Below, in pieces: positions 20,744-29,795 of a stretch of 64,000 bases of DNA (within the stretch, counting starts at the first letter, position 1; each line of letters opens with the position of its first letter). The stretch comes from Chitinimonas sp. BJYL2. GTDB lineage: Bacteria; Pseudomonadota; Gammaproteobacteria; Burkholderiales; Chitinimonadaceae. The notes beneath the pieces are model-generated. The model saw nothing but the letters and a program-made list of their open reading frames with translations. It did not search any database and was not told the DNA's origin. The DNA is taken from positions 62,001 through 126,000 of the forward strand of contig NZ_JANZKW010000004.1 of NCBI RefSeq assembly GCF_027257935.1, given 5' to 3'. The position numbers were made by a program, and so were the translations under genes.

Positions 20744-21400
20744 ATGGCTCGCCCCAAGCACTCTGACACCGCCCTTGCCGATCTGCTCAAGCCGCTGGCG
20801 CGAGATATGCGCAAGCAGCAACGTGCTGCACGGGTGGCTGCAAGATCCATCGTTCAGCCGGTCACGCCTGATGATGCGACACTGTTTCGCCAGGCCGTGG
20901 CCGACGTCAGCCCGCTCAAACGCACACTGCCCTACGCGCACCCACCGCGCCAGATCGGCCCGTGGCCGCTGCAGAAAATCGCCGATGACGGCAAAGTCAT
21001 GCACGACGCCATGACCGACAACTGGCCTTGGGACGAGATCGAAAGCGGCGAAGAGCTACTGTATCTGCGTGCCGGGCAGCGGCTTGATACGCTCAAGAAG
21101 CTTCGTCGCGGGCACTGGGTGGTGCAGGCCAACCTTGATCTGCACGGCCTCAATGTGGATGAGGCCCGCGCGGCCGTTGGCCAGTATGTTCACGATTGCG
21201 TCCGCAACGACAAGCGCTGCGTACGCATTGTCCATGGCAAGGGGTTGGGTTCTAAGAACAAAGAGCCGGTGCTCAAGCTCAAGTTGCGGAACTGGCTGGC
21301 TCAACGCGATGAAGTGCTGGCCTATTGCCAGACCCGCCCTACCGATGGTGGTGCCGGTGCCGTGCTGGTGTTGCTGCGCGGCCCCAAACGCGCCACCTGA
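20744..21400 (+). CDS. Smr-domain protein (SmrA/YdaL-type, putative nuclease)
   Basis: The 218-residue protein has an N-terminal helical region rich in basic residues and a C-terminal Smr domain with the diagnostic NLDLHGLNVDEAR (about residues 128-140) and IVHGKGLGSK motifs. Stand-alone Smr proteins such as E. coli YdaL/SmrA have DNA-nicking activity; the RNA-linked SmrB acts on collided ribosomes. The N-terminal LADLLKPLARD-like helix suggests one of these single-domain Smr proteins, but which is unclear. It has its own start 24 bases after the trxB terminator and is convergent with the next gene. Confidence 0.85.
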   Translation: MARPKHSDTALADLLKPLARDMRKQQRAARVAARSIVQPVTPDDATLFRQAVADVSPLKRTLPYAHPPRQIGPWPLQKIADDGKVMHDAMTDNWPWDEIESGEELLYLRAGQRLDTLKKLRRGHWVVQANLDLHGLNVDEARAAVGQYVHDCVRNDKRCVRIVHGKGLGSKNKEPVLKLKLRNWLAQRDEVLAYCQTRPTDGGAGAVLVLLRGPKRAT

Positions 21401-21443
21401 ATCCTCACGCAGCACCTGACGGGACTACCGCGTACCAGACCGA

Positions 21444-21920
21444 TCAACGCGCCACCAGCCCCAGGCGGGCCAGTCCCTCGCCATTGCCGACGCTCAACCG
21501 CATGCCGTGTGTCCTGGCCAGTTGCATCAGCTCGGTGTTGTAGGGCTGAAAGCACATGACCACCTCGGTCAGCTCCAGTCGCAGCGCGTAGTCGATGGCC
21601 TGATCGAGCATGGCACTCCCCAAGCCACGACGGCGCGCAGCAGCATGCACGCTGACACCGATCTCGGCGTAGCGGTTCACCGGACTGATGGCGAGATGGG
21701 TAAAGCCGAGCAGGCTGTCATCCTGTTCGTCCCAAACCCCGAAAAAGGCATCCTGATCAAAGCGCAGGCCATCTACGTACGCTGCAATCGCAGCATCGCT
21801 CGCCGCCAGGCCAAAGCGCTGGCTGCGATCGGCTTCGTTCAGCTTGAGAAAATGTGTATGGATAGCCGCCAGATCGGATCGATACAGGCGACTGACGGGC
21901 AAGATGAGATGGCTGACCAT
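21444..21920 (-). CDS. GNAT-family N-acetyltransferase
   Basis: The 158-residue protein (ATG at 21920) has the GNAT fold: beta strands around ISPVNRYAEIGVSV, then the acetyl-CoA pyrophosphate loop ARRRGLGSAMLDQAIDYA (the R/Q-x-x-G-x-G/A motif), and a C-terminal strand-helix. An N-terminal extension of 20 codons exists in frame but is low quality. The substrate cannot be told from sequence. It is convergent with the Smr gene and separated by 236 bases from the next GNAT gene, to which it is only distantly similar. Confidence 0.8.
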   Translation of the reverse strand: MVSHLILPVSRLYRSDLAAIHTHFLKLNEADRSQRFGLAASDAAIAAYVDGLRFDQDAFFGVWDEQDDSLLGFTHLAISPVNRYAEIGVSVHAAARRRGLGSAMLDQAIDYALRLELTEVVMCFQPYNTELMQLARTHGMRLSVGNGEGLARLGLVAR

Positions 21921-22145
21921 ATGGCACTCCGGTTGCTCAGGGTGTGCCGTGTTGCCTCGCTCGCGCTCGCTGACGGGCAAGCCCCGTCGCGACGTTGTTC
22001 TTGATCACTGTTTTACCCATGCAGACCCGCAAATGCAAACGCGGGCAAGCGCCTTGTTGCCATCTGCACAGCGAGCATTTACTCGACCTGCGTGGCGCCC
22101 TGTTGCTACGGGAACATGCTGTACCGAATACGCGACATCGGGATC

Positions 22146-22159
22146 TGACCCATGGGTCA
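22146..22159. repeat. 14-base perfect palindrome at the end of the second GNAT gene
   Basis: TGACCCATGGGTCA is a perfect palindrome that includes the stop codon of the downstream GNAT gene. The rest of the 21921-22156 gap shows only a short GACGGG/CCCGTC hairpin near 21974 and no coding signal. Function unknown; it may be chance. Confidence 0.3.
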
Positions 22160-22633
22160 AGCCAGCGCCGGTTTGCTCATCTGCGTGGCCACGGGCAGAT
22201 ACCCCAAGCTGCGGTACAAGGACTCCGCGGCGGTGTTATAGGCAAACACATTCAACCCCAGCGTCTGCGCCCCCAGCGCACGCGCCGCCTGCTCAAATGC
22301 CAGCATGGTGGCACGGCCCAAGCCCTGGCCACGGCGAGACTCGGCAATGGCGATCTCGTAAATCCAGGCCTGCGGGCCGCCAGGCCCTGGATTCAGCGCA
22401 AACCAGAGCACGCCCACGGCATCACCCTCCGCATCATGCACATCAAGAAAATGATGGTTCGGAGTAGCCTGTCCTTGTGGCAGCATTTCCCGGGTCTGGG
22501 CATGGGCACGCTCAAGTGCGCCCTCGGCGGGCCAGCGTCCGGCCTTGATATTGCTGTTCGCGTAGTCTTGCCGGCTTCGCGCCATGAAATCCGCATAGTG
22601 TTCGGCGGTCATGGGCACTAGGCTCACGCTCAT
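22157..22633 (-). CDS. GNAT-family N-acetyltransferase coupled to tldD
   Basis: The 158-residue protein begins MSVSLVPMTAEHYADFMARS and has the acetyl-CoA loop ESRRGQGLGRATMLAFEQAA plus the C-terminal NVFAYNTAAESLYRSLGYLP, both classic GNAT segments. Its ATG overlaps the tldD stop by four bases (ATGA), so it is probably translated together with TldD. Substrate unknown; a peptide or amino-acid amine is possible given the TldD/E link but unproven. Confidence 0.85.
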   Translation of the reverse strand: MSVSLVPMTAEHYADFMARSRQDYANSNIKAGRWPAEGALERAHAQTREMLPQGQATPNHHFLDVHDAEGDAVGVLWFALNPGPGGPQAWIYEIAIAESRRGQGLGRATMLAFEQAARALGAQTLGLNVFAYNTAAESLYRSLGYLPVATQMSKPALA

Positions 22634-24087
22634 GCCGTCCCACCCACCGTGAGCCCGCCGTCGATGCGTACCGTCGGCTGGCCCACGCCCACCGGCACGC
22701 TCTGGCCTTCCTTGCCGCAAGTACCGATACCGGCATCCAGCGAGAGGTCATTGCCGATCATGCTCACGCGCGTCAACACATCGGGGCCATTGCCGATCAG
22801 CGTGGCGCCCTTGACCGGGTACTGGATCTTGCCGTTCTCGACCCAGTACGCCTCACTGGCCGAGAAGACGAACTTGCCGCTGGTGATGTCGACCTGACCG
22901 CCAGCAAAGTTGACTGCATACAGACCACGCTTGATCGAAGCGATGATTTCCTCAGGCGCGGAGTCCCCCCCCATCATGATGGTGTTGGTCATGCGCGGCA
23001 TGGTGATATGGGCATAGCTCTCGCGCCGCGCGTTGCCGGTCAGCGGCACCTTCATCAGACGGGCATTGAGACTGTCCTGCATATAGCCACGCAGGATGCC
23101 GTCTTCGATCAGCACGGTGCGCTGGCTGGGATTGCCTTCATCATCCACATTCAGGGAGCCTCGGCGGTCTGGCAGCGTGCCGTCATCCACCACGGTCACG
23201 CCAGGTGCAGCTACCCGCTGGCCGACACGGCCGGCAAAAGCCGAACTGCCTTTGCGGTTGAAGTCTCCTTCAAGACCATGACCGATCGCCTCGTGCAGGA
23301 GGATGCCAGGCCAACCCGAACCGAGCACCACAGGCATCTCGCCCGCGGGTGCCGGGCGGGCGTCAAGATTGACCAGCGCCTGGCGTACGGCCTCGCGGGC
23401 ATAGCCTTGCAACAGTTCATCACTGAAATAGGCGTAATCGAAGCGCCCCCCGCCACCCACATGAGCCGACTCTCGGCGGCCGTTCTGCTCAACGATGACC
23501 TGAACTCCCACACGGACAAGCGGCCGCACATCCGCAGCGCGGTGACCATCGTGGCGGGCGATGTATACCACCTCATACTCACCGGCCAGGCTGGCCATGA
23601 CCTGGATGACCCGAGGGTCCAGACTGCGCGCATAGCGCTCCAGACGCTCAAGCAGAGTGACTTTGTCCGCCTCGCCCAGGCTGCCCAGCGGGTCGATCGG
23701 GCGATAGAGCTGGTGCCCGTGTCCGGCCACGGCAACGCCGGCACGGCTGGTGCCCCCCTGACGGCCAATGGCACGCGTTGCCTGCGCCGCCGAATGCAGT
23801 GCCGGCAGGCTGATATCGTCCGAATACGCAAACGCCGTCTTGTCGCCGCTGACGACGCGCACGCCTACCCCCTGATCAATATTGAAACTGCCTGATTTGA
23901 CGATACCTTCTTCCAGGCTCCAGCCTTCGGCGCGGCTGTACTGGAAATACAGATCGGCATAATCGACTTCACGGGTCATGATCTCGCCAAACACCCGATC
24001 AAGCGCCGCTTCATCAAGCTGGTACGGATCAAGCAGCAGCGTGCTGGCGTGCTGGGCGGGGCTGAGGGCATGCAAGGAGGGAGTCAT
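22630..24087 (-). CDS. tldD: Metalloprotease TldD
   Basis: TldD with TldE forms a zinc-dependent heterodimeric protease that trims unstructured peptides, such as microcin B17 precursor and some RiPP leaders. The 485-residue product has the metal motif LLHEAIGHGLEGD, in which HExxxH binds zinc, the YADLYFQYSRAEGWSLEEGIV region typical of the N-terminal domain, and the C-terminal GKEGQSVPVGVGQPTVRI. No tldE is in this window; it usually lies elsewhere. A coupled GNAT gene follows. Confidence 0.95.
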   Translation of the reverse strand: MTPSLHALSPAQHASTLLLDPYQLDEAALDRVFGEIMTREVDYADLYFQYSRAEGWSLEEGIVKSGSFNIDQGVGVRVVSGDKTAFAYSDDISLPALHSAAQATRAIGRQGGTSRAGVAVAGHGHQLYRPIDPLGSLGEADKVTLLERLERYARSLDPRVIQVMASLAGEYEVVYIARHDGHRAADVRPLVRVGVQVIVEQNGRRESAHVGGGGRFDYAYFSDELLQGYAREAVRQALVNLDARPAPAGEMPVVLGSGWPGILLHEAIGHGLEGDFNRKGSSAFAGRVGQRVAAPGVTVVDDGTLPDRRGSLNVDDEGNPSQRTVLIEDGILRGYMQDSLNARLMKVPLTGNARRESYAHITMPRMTNTIMMGGDSAPEEIIASIKRGLYAVNFAGGQVDITSGKFVFSASEAYWVENGKIQYPVKGATLIGNGPDVLTRVSMIGNDLSLDAGIGTCGKEGQSVPVGVGQPTVRIDGGLTVGGTA

Positions 24088-24145
24088 TCAGGGCTTTTAT
24101 CCGTGTGAACTGCAGGTGAGACGGGCATCGTAACGTGCGCGGCGA

Positions 24146-24949
24146 TTATCGCACCAACATCTCCTGTGCTCTGGCCTGGCCGACATACCGCGTCAGCAAC
24201 CTCAACAAGGTGCCATCGGTGCGCATCGTGGCAAACATTTCCCGCCAGCGCTCGGCCTGCTGGGGACTGAATCGGGCACGAGACAAGGCCCAGCCTCCTT
24301 TCAGCGCATCCTCCCGCTTTCCCCATTTCAGTATCCGGAAGCGCTGCTCCAGCTCGGCAGCCGGGATGAAGGACGATGCATGCATGAACGGGTGTGCAAT
24401 CAGGGCCTGGATGCGGCCCTGACGAAGCTGCTGCATGTTGCTGCCATGATCAGGGGCGACGACGACACGCTTTTGCGCCCGCAATGATTCGACCAAGCTG
24501 TCATAGGGCTCGCCATGCACAGCACCCCCCACCACCCCGAGGACATGTCCGGGCACGCTGATCAGATCTGCCGGGGTCTGCACATGATCAAGTGCCGGCC
24601 GCGCCAGCAGCATTTCATTGCGGCTTTCCATCAGCGGCAGTACGTAATGATCACGCGCCCGCACCGAATCAATGGCCATGGCAGTGCCAATCGCGATCTG
24701 GCCGGATTTGAGCAAACGCAGCTGCAACACCCGGCTCAGCTCGCGCAGTTCGATCAGGCAGCCAGTGCGGCGGGAGACCTCTTCAACCAGATCGACATCC
24801 AGACCGCGTTTGATGCCCCTGTCGTCGAAGTACAAGGCGCCCATCGGCATGACACCCACTTCCAGTGGCCTGCTGCAACCGTAGTCAAGACGCTCTGCCG
24901 CGGATAGGCCAATACTGGTCAGCGCGAGCAGCACACCACGTATCAGCAC
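24146..24949 (-). CDS. Family-3 periplasmic solute-binding protein
   Basis: The 267-residue product has a signal peptide (MLIRGVLLALTSIGLSAA, cleaved about residue 18) and the amino-acid-type binding fold: GVMPMGALYFDDRGIKRGLDVDLVEEVSRRTGC near the N-terminus (read as two strands and a helix), ELRELSRVLQLRLLKSGQIAIG and GVVGGAVHGEPYD. There are no transporter genes nearby, so it may be a stand-alone sensor or use a distant permease. It overlaps the end of the nitrilase gene by 7 bases, so the two may be co-translated. Confidence 0.75.
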   Translation of the reverse strand: MLIRGVLLALTSIGLSAAERLDYGCSRPLEVGVMPMGALYFDDRGIKRGLDVDLVEEVSRRTGCLIELRELSRVLQLRLLKSGQIAIGTAMAIDSVRARDHYVLPLMESRNEMLLARPALDHVQTPADLISVPGHVLGVVGGAVHGEPYDSLVESLRAQKRVVVAPDHGSNMQQLRQGRIQALIAHPFMHASSFIPAAELEQRFRILKWGKREDALKGGWALSRARFSPQQAERWREMFATMRTDGTLLRLLTRYVGQARAQEMLVR

Positions 24950-25803
24950 GCCAGAACCCGGTGCTGCAATGCAGGCAGACTCTGGCGCAAACGCGCCTTG
25001 TAATCGTGATCGATATCGGCAATCACAATGCCCGAACCGCGCGGCAGACGATCAAGCACAATGCCCCAAGGGTCCACGATCATGCTGTTGCCATGCGTCT
25101 CACGTCCGTTGCGGTGGAAACCACCCTGCGCCGAAGCCACCACATAGGCCAGATTCTCGATGGCGCGGGCGCGGATCAGCGTTTCCCAATGGGCACGACC
25201 GGTGGTCTCGGTAAAGGCAGCGGGGACCACGATCAGGTCTACCGGCTGCATGCGCCGGAACAGCTCGGGAAAGCGCAGGTCATAACAGATGGCAACACCC
25301 ACGCGACCGAAAGGCGAATCGAACACCACGACTTCGTCGCCGGGTTCAATCGTGTTTTCCTCGCGGTACTTCTCACCGTTCATTTCGAAACCGAACAGAT
25401 GGATCTTGTCGTACCGCGCCACCTGCCGACCTTGATCGTCAAACACCAGCGTCGTGTTGCGAACCTTGTCCGGGTCATCCGTCCACAGTGGGATCGAGCC
25501 GCCTACTATCCATACACCGCGCTTCTTGGCGAGCTTGGACAGGAAGGACTGGATCGGACCATCACCGGGCTTCTCGCGCACGGCAACCTTGTCCGTATCC
25601 TTGAGACCAAGAATCGCAAAGTACTCAGGCAGCACCACCAGCTTGGCTCCTTGCTTGGCAGCCAGCGTCACCAACACTTCGGCTTCTGTCAGATTGGCCG
25701 AAACGCTGGGGCCGGACGCCATCTGGATGGCCGCGACGCGCATGCCGCCTTTGCTGGCCGCAACGGCGGCCGCGGACTGGGTGCTATGGGCTCGGGTAGA
25801 CAT
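24943..25803 (-). CDS. Carbon-nitrogen hydrolase (Nit1-type omega-amidase family)
   Basis: The 286-residue protein belongs to the nitrilase superfamily: the Glu in LVVLPEYFAIL, the Lys in RYDKIHLFGFE and the Cys in GVAICYDLRFPEL form the catalytic triad. It resembles Nit1/YafV-like branches that hydrolyse deaminated glutathione or omega-amides. The ATG at 25803 has an AAGGAG site, and another Met 20 codons downstream is also plausible. It follows yhdP in a row often seen in betaproteobacteria (yhdP, nitrilase, tldD). Confidence 0.88.
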   Translation of the reverse strand: MSTRAHSTQSAAAVAASKGGMRVAAIQMASGPSVSANLTEAEVLVTLAAKQGAKLVVLPEYFAILGLKDTDKVAVREKPGDGPIQSFLSKLAKKRGVWIVGGSIPLWTDDPDKVRNTTLVFDDQGRQVARYDKIHLFGFEMNGEKYREENTIEPGDEVVVFDSPFGRVGVAICYDLRFPELFRRMQPVDLIVVPAAFTETTGRAHWETLIRARAIENLAYVVASAQGGFHRNGRETHGNSMIVDPWGIVLDRLPRGSGIVIADIDHDYKARLRQSLPALQHRVLAC

Positions 25804-25847
25804 GATGGGCTCCTTCAGCGTGCGGGTTTGTTTCAGGCTTGCTCGGC

Positions 25848-28800
25848 CTATTTGGCCGGCACTGCGCCCACCTTGCTCACTTGCGGATCATCCCATCCGC
25901 CCGTGATGTCGTACTCGTAGGCGATCAGGCGACCCAGCGGGTCACGCAAGGCGCGTTGCAACAGAAAGGCGCCAACAGCCAGCGCCGGGTTGGCAAGGGC
26001 GACACCTGCGCCCACTGCCACGCTATCGCCGATGGTCGGCACGATGCGGACCCGCAACTTCTGGGTCTCACGTCCCAGATCCGCCTCGCCCTTGAACAGC
26101 ACCTGCGCCGAAGGCCCGACAATACTGAGGTTCTCCGTACTGGCCACGCCTTTCACGATCTTACTATCGCCCTCGATACGGTCGAAGGCAAAGCCCTCGC
26201 TGAAGATGTCGCGGAAATCCAAAGTCAGGCGTCGCGGCAAGGCCTGCAAGCTCAGAATGCCGAGCAGACGGCCCATGCCCGGATTGACCTTGGCAAACTG
26301 GCCGTTGCTGGCCTGCAACTTGAGGCTGCCAGTCATGCTGGGATAGTGCGGCGCCAAGGGAGAACCCTGCCACGCCAGCTCGCCCTTGAGCGCACCGCTG
26401 CCACGGCTGACCGTTTCGGCATAGCCCATGCGGGCCAGCAGTTTGCCGATATTGTCGGAGCTGACATCCAGCTTCATGTTTGTCGCATTTTCGCCACCAC
26501 CGGTGCGCCAGACGCCCTGCATGGCCAGACGGCCATCGGGATTGCTCAATGTAAGCGTATCGATCAGCCAGTTTTCCCGTTGCTGCTGGGCACGCACTTC
26601 GAGCTTGCCCAAGGGGTGCGCGCGATAGCGAAAGTCCTCTGCCACCACATCCAGGGCCGGCAACTCAGTTTGCTGCCCGTTATCGGTGGCCGCGCCATCG
26701 GGTGCATCGGGCAAAGGCAGCAGCAAGCGATTGAGTCGGGCATTGAGCGTACCCTTGCCCTGCGGCGACCAGCTCCCCTTGCCTTCGATCTGTTTGCTGC
26801 TCATGGTGATGAGCCAGCTACGATCGGCCTGTGGCAAAGCGCGCAACAAGGTGTCGTCGATCTGGCTGCCCAGCAGGCTCAGTCGTACCGTCTTGATCTC
26901 CAGCCCTGCCAGGGTCTCGCCCTGGCTGCTGGCTGCTGGCGAATCCAGCAAGGCCAGCCATGGGTCCAGCGCCAGCTCAGGCAGGTTGGCGCTCACCCAT
27001 AGCCCGCGGTTGGCCGCGTTGGGCGTGCCATTGCCAAGGAAGATTTCGCCCCGCTCCGTGCGCCAAACGCCCTGCTGCTGGGTGCGTCGCAGAGCCACAT
27101 TGAGCGTGTTCCCCAGCACCACGCCCCATTGCTCTCGCTGTGCGTCTGCACTCAGTTGAACCCGCAGTGGCCTGACCTCGCCGGTCGGTTTGGCGAGTGG
27201 AGCAGGTAGATCAATACGCACATCGCGCATCGGAGCCTCCAGGCTCATCTGCCAGCCTTGGTCCAGCAGAGAGACGGCAATGCGGTAATCCGTCTGGCCA
27301 CTGACCCGCTCAGCAAACGGCACGCCATAACGGCGCAGGGCTGTCTGGGCGTCTACCCGGCCCGTGCCCTTCACCCTCGCAATCGCGTCGGTCGCGCTGC
27401 TGAGGTCTAGCCTGACCGGGCCGCCCAGAACCTGGGCACCAAGATTACGGCTGCCAACCGACTGCTCGGTAAAGCTGATTTCCCCACCGAAACCCGTGAG
27501 TTCGGGCATGTCCTCACCGATCTGCAAGCGGTTGCCGGCAAAACGATAGCGCCCGCTGACCCGGGTGGCGTCCGTGTCTTCAAACGGGATCGCCAGCTTG
27601 AGGCTCAGTTGTCCATCACCACTCGCACGGGCCTGACTGCCGATATGCCCCAAGCTTGCATCCAGCGGGCTACGGGCGATATAGCTCAGATAATCCGCAG
27701 TAGCACCACTGACCTCACCATCGATCTGGACCTCGGTGCTGTGCGCCAGATCCTCAATCAGCGCCTTGGCTTGGGTCACCCGAGTGCCTGCGATCTGCCC
27801 GGTTGCCTCCACACTAAGCCGGTTGCCGACAATATCGACACGCCCATCTATCCCGGTCATCGGTGGCCATCCGTTGGCATAGTCGAGTGTCAGCCCATGG
27901 GCTTCGGTACTCACTTTCCATACGCCGGTCTTGCCGTCTGCATGCGGAAAACCCGCCAGCGGCCCATCCAGCTCGAAGCGCGCATTGCGTGCCTCCCCCG
28001 CCAACAGGCTGGTGCGCAACCAGTGTCGCGTGTCTGGGCCAAGTTCGGTGGGCAGGTAATCGGCCACCTTGGCCGCACTGAGTCGGGCAACACGGCCATC
28101 CAGGCGCAGTTCGCCCATGCCCTCACCGGGCCAGGACCAACGCGCGGTCGCCGTCGCATCCAGATCCGTGTTGGTGGCCAGGAAATCACGCAGACTGACG
28201 ACCCAGCCCCGCCCGGCACGTTGCCAGTCCAAGCCCGCGCGGAAGCGATCAAACTGCAAGGCGTCCTCAAAGACACCGGCAGCGCTCAGTCTGAAACCCT
28301 GAGAGCGCAGGCTGAGATTGCCCGCTTCGTGGGTGAAATCGACCTCACCATCCAGAGGCCCCAGCGTGGGCATGTTGCCCTGCGCGATCAATCCCAGACC
28401 GGTAAATCCGGCTCGGCCACCAAACTCTGTAGGTTCCCGCCAGTCACCACGCCAGGTCCAGCGCACCCGGTCGAGCCGTCCGGTGGGCTGCATGCCGGCG
28501 AGTTGCCGATGCAAGGCACGCGGCAAAGGCAGTGCGGGGGGCAGCTTACCCAAAGCGGGCAGGGTCAAACCGGCAGCGTTGAATTCACCCCCGCCCCGCT
28601 TGTCCAGACGCAGACTGGCCTGACTGCCGTCGAGCAGTTTGCCGCCCTCGGCCGTCAGCTTGAGCTGGGAGAGAGCGAGTTCTCGCTCACCATCATGGTC
28701 CTGCCAAGCCAGCGCAGCAGATAGACCATCCACATCCAGCCGTTCCAGTTCAGGCGCCAAACGCAGGCTGACACCCGCCAGATCAAACCGGGCTTTGATG

Positions 28801-29663
28801 GCCGTGGCACGCCAGCCGCTGAAATCCAGATCAATATCGAGATTGCCGCGACCACGTCGCAGATCAAACGGAAACGGCACCCAGCGCGACCAGGCTCCCA
28901 GATCCACATGCTGCAGACGGGCCTGGATATCTCCCTGCCAGCTCGAAAACCTGGCCATATCGTCCCCCCGCCAGCGTGCTTCCGCGCGAAACGGAGATGC
29001 CAGCGCCACAGGAGGTGTGGCATTCAGGCTGGCGCGATGGCGGCCAAACAACTGGTTTTCGAGGCTGAATTCCACATGCTGCAACACCAGGGGCGGCGCA
29101 GCGCGCGCGTGATCACGCCAGGTCACGGTGGCATCGACGATCGCAATATCATGTTGTCGCAGCACCCAGTTACTGAGGGTATCGTCCCCGCCTTGATCCA
29201 GTGGCAAGCCGGCAAGCCGCACCGAGCCATCGGTCTCGCGCGTCAGCTCCAGATCAGGCCTTACGACGGTGAGACGGGCAAACCGCAGATCGCCCAGCAA
29301 CAAGGGCCACCAGGACAAGGTGGCTTCCACTTCAGGCAGGGTCAATGCCGGACGACCATCGCTGTGGTGCAGACTCAGCTGCCGCAAATCCAGATAGGGT
29401 GAAGCATTGCGCCAGCCGCCGCGGACTTCGGCCACGCTGACCGGGCGGCCCACGCGCTGGCTCAGCTCTGCCACCAAGGCCGGACGATAGCTTTCAAGAC
29501 GCGGAAACACCCACCATTGCAAGCCCGCGGCCACCGCGCCCCAAAGCAATATCACAGCCAAGCCCAGCCAGATCAGCGCGCGACCATGCCAGTGCAGTAC
29601 TCCCAGGCACTTGCGGCGAAACCAGATAAAGCGGGATTGAACAGGGTGGCGGGCGGGCGACAT
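25848..29663 (-). CDS. yhdP: YhdP-family AsmA-like phospholipid transport protein
   Basis: YhdP is a large inner-membrane-anchored protein with a periplasmic beta-groove thought to move phospholipids to the outer membrane, together with TamB and YdbH. Starting at 29663 the product is about 1271 residues, close to the E. coli YhdP length. It has one N-terminal membrane segment (about residues 30-50), then AsmA-like repeated beta regions, and a C-terminal AsmA-type end (LLGILSLQALPRRLTLDFRD, then AEYD/IAYEYDITGGWDDP). No strong ribosome-binding site precedes 29663; an earlier in-frame Met at 29753 is possible. It is divergent from glnE. Confidence 0.85.
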   Translation of the reverse strand: MSPARHPVQSRFIWFRRKCLGVLHWHGRALIWLGLAVILLWGAVAAGLQWWVFPRLESYRPALVAELSQRVGRPVSVAEVRGGWRNASPYLDLRQLSLHHSDGRPALTLPEVEATLSWWPLLLGDLRFARLTVVRPDLELTRETDGSVRLAGLPLDQGGDDTLSNWVLRQHDIAIVDATVTWRDHARAAPPLVLQHVEFSLENQLFGRHRASLNATPPVALASPFRAEARWRGDDMARFSSWQGDIQARLQHVDLGAWSRWVPFPFDLRRGRGNLDIDLDFSGWRATAIKARFDLAGVSLRLAPELERLDVDGLSAALAWQDHDGERELALSQLKLTAEGGKLLDGSQASLRLDKRGGGEFNAAGLTLPALGKLPPALPLPRALHRQLAGMQPTGRLDRVRWTWRGDWREPTEFGGRAGFTGLGLIAQGNMPTLGPLDGEVDFTHEAGNLSLRSQGFRLSAAGVFEDALQFDRFRAGLDWQRAGRGWVVSLRDFLATNTDLDATATARWSWPGEGMGELRLDGRVARLSAAKVADYLPTELGPDTRHWLRTSLLAGEARNARFELDGPLAGFPHADGKTGVWKVSTEAHGLTLDYANGWPPMTGIDGRVDIVGNRLSVEATGQIAGTRVTQAKALIEDLAHSTEVQIDGEVSGATADYLSYIARSPLDASLGHIGSQARASGDGQLSLKLAIPFEDTDATRVSGRYRFAGNRLQIGEDMPELTGFGGEISFTEQSVGSRNLGAQVLGGPVRLDLSSATDAIARVKGTGRVDAQTALRRYGVPFAERVSGQTDYRIAVSLLDQGWQMSLEAPMRDVRIDLPAPLAKPTGEVRPLRVQLSADAQREQWGVVLGNTLNVALRRTQQQGVWRTERGEIFLGNGTPNAANRGLWVSANLPELALDPWLALLDSPAASSQGETLAGLEIKTVRLSLLGSQIDDTLLRALPQADRSWLITMSSKQIEGKGSWSPQGKGTLNARLNRLLLPLPDAPDGAATDNGQQTELPALDVVAEDFRYRAHPLGKLEVRAQQQRENWLIDTLTLSNPDGRLAMQGVWRTGGGENATNMKLDVSSDNIGKLLARMGYAETVSRGSGALKGELAWQGSPLAPHYPSMTGSLKLQASNGQFAKVNPGMGRLLGILSLQALPRRLTLDFRDIFSEGFAFDRIEGDSKIVKGVASTENLSIVGPSAQVLFKGEADLGRETQKLRVRIVPTIGDSVAVGAGVALANPALAVGAFLLQRALRDPLGRLIAYEYDITGGWDDPQVSKVGAVPAK

Positions 29664-29795
29664 CGACACGGCAAAGCGCCCGGCAAGCGACGAGCAGCTA
29701 GAATCATTGAAAGCGCAAAGCGCGTTGAAGGCGGATTTTATCCGCGCCCGCATGACAACGTCTTGGACATTTATCCCTGCGTGCACAAATCCCAC

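Noticed and set aside
25839-28724. Two long plus-strand frames antisense to yhdP
   Set aside because: High-GC shadow frames with no start signals or family resemblance; yhdP on the minus strand matches family length.
29517-29795. Extended N-terminus of glnE
   Set aside because: The frame is open upstream, but it overlaps yhdP coding sequence and the family starts near the ATG at 29796.
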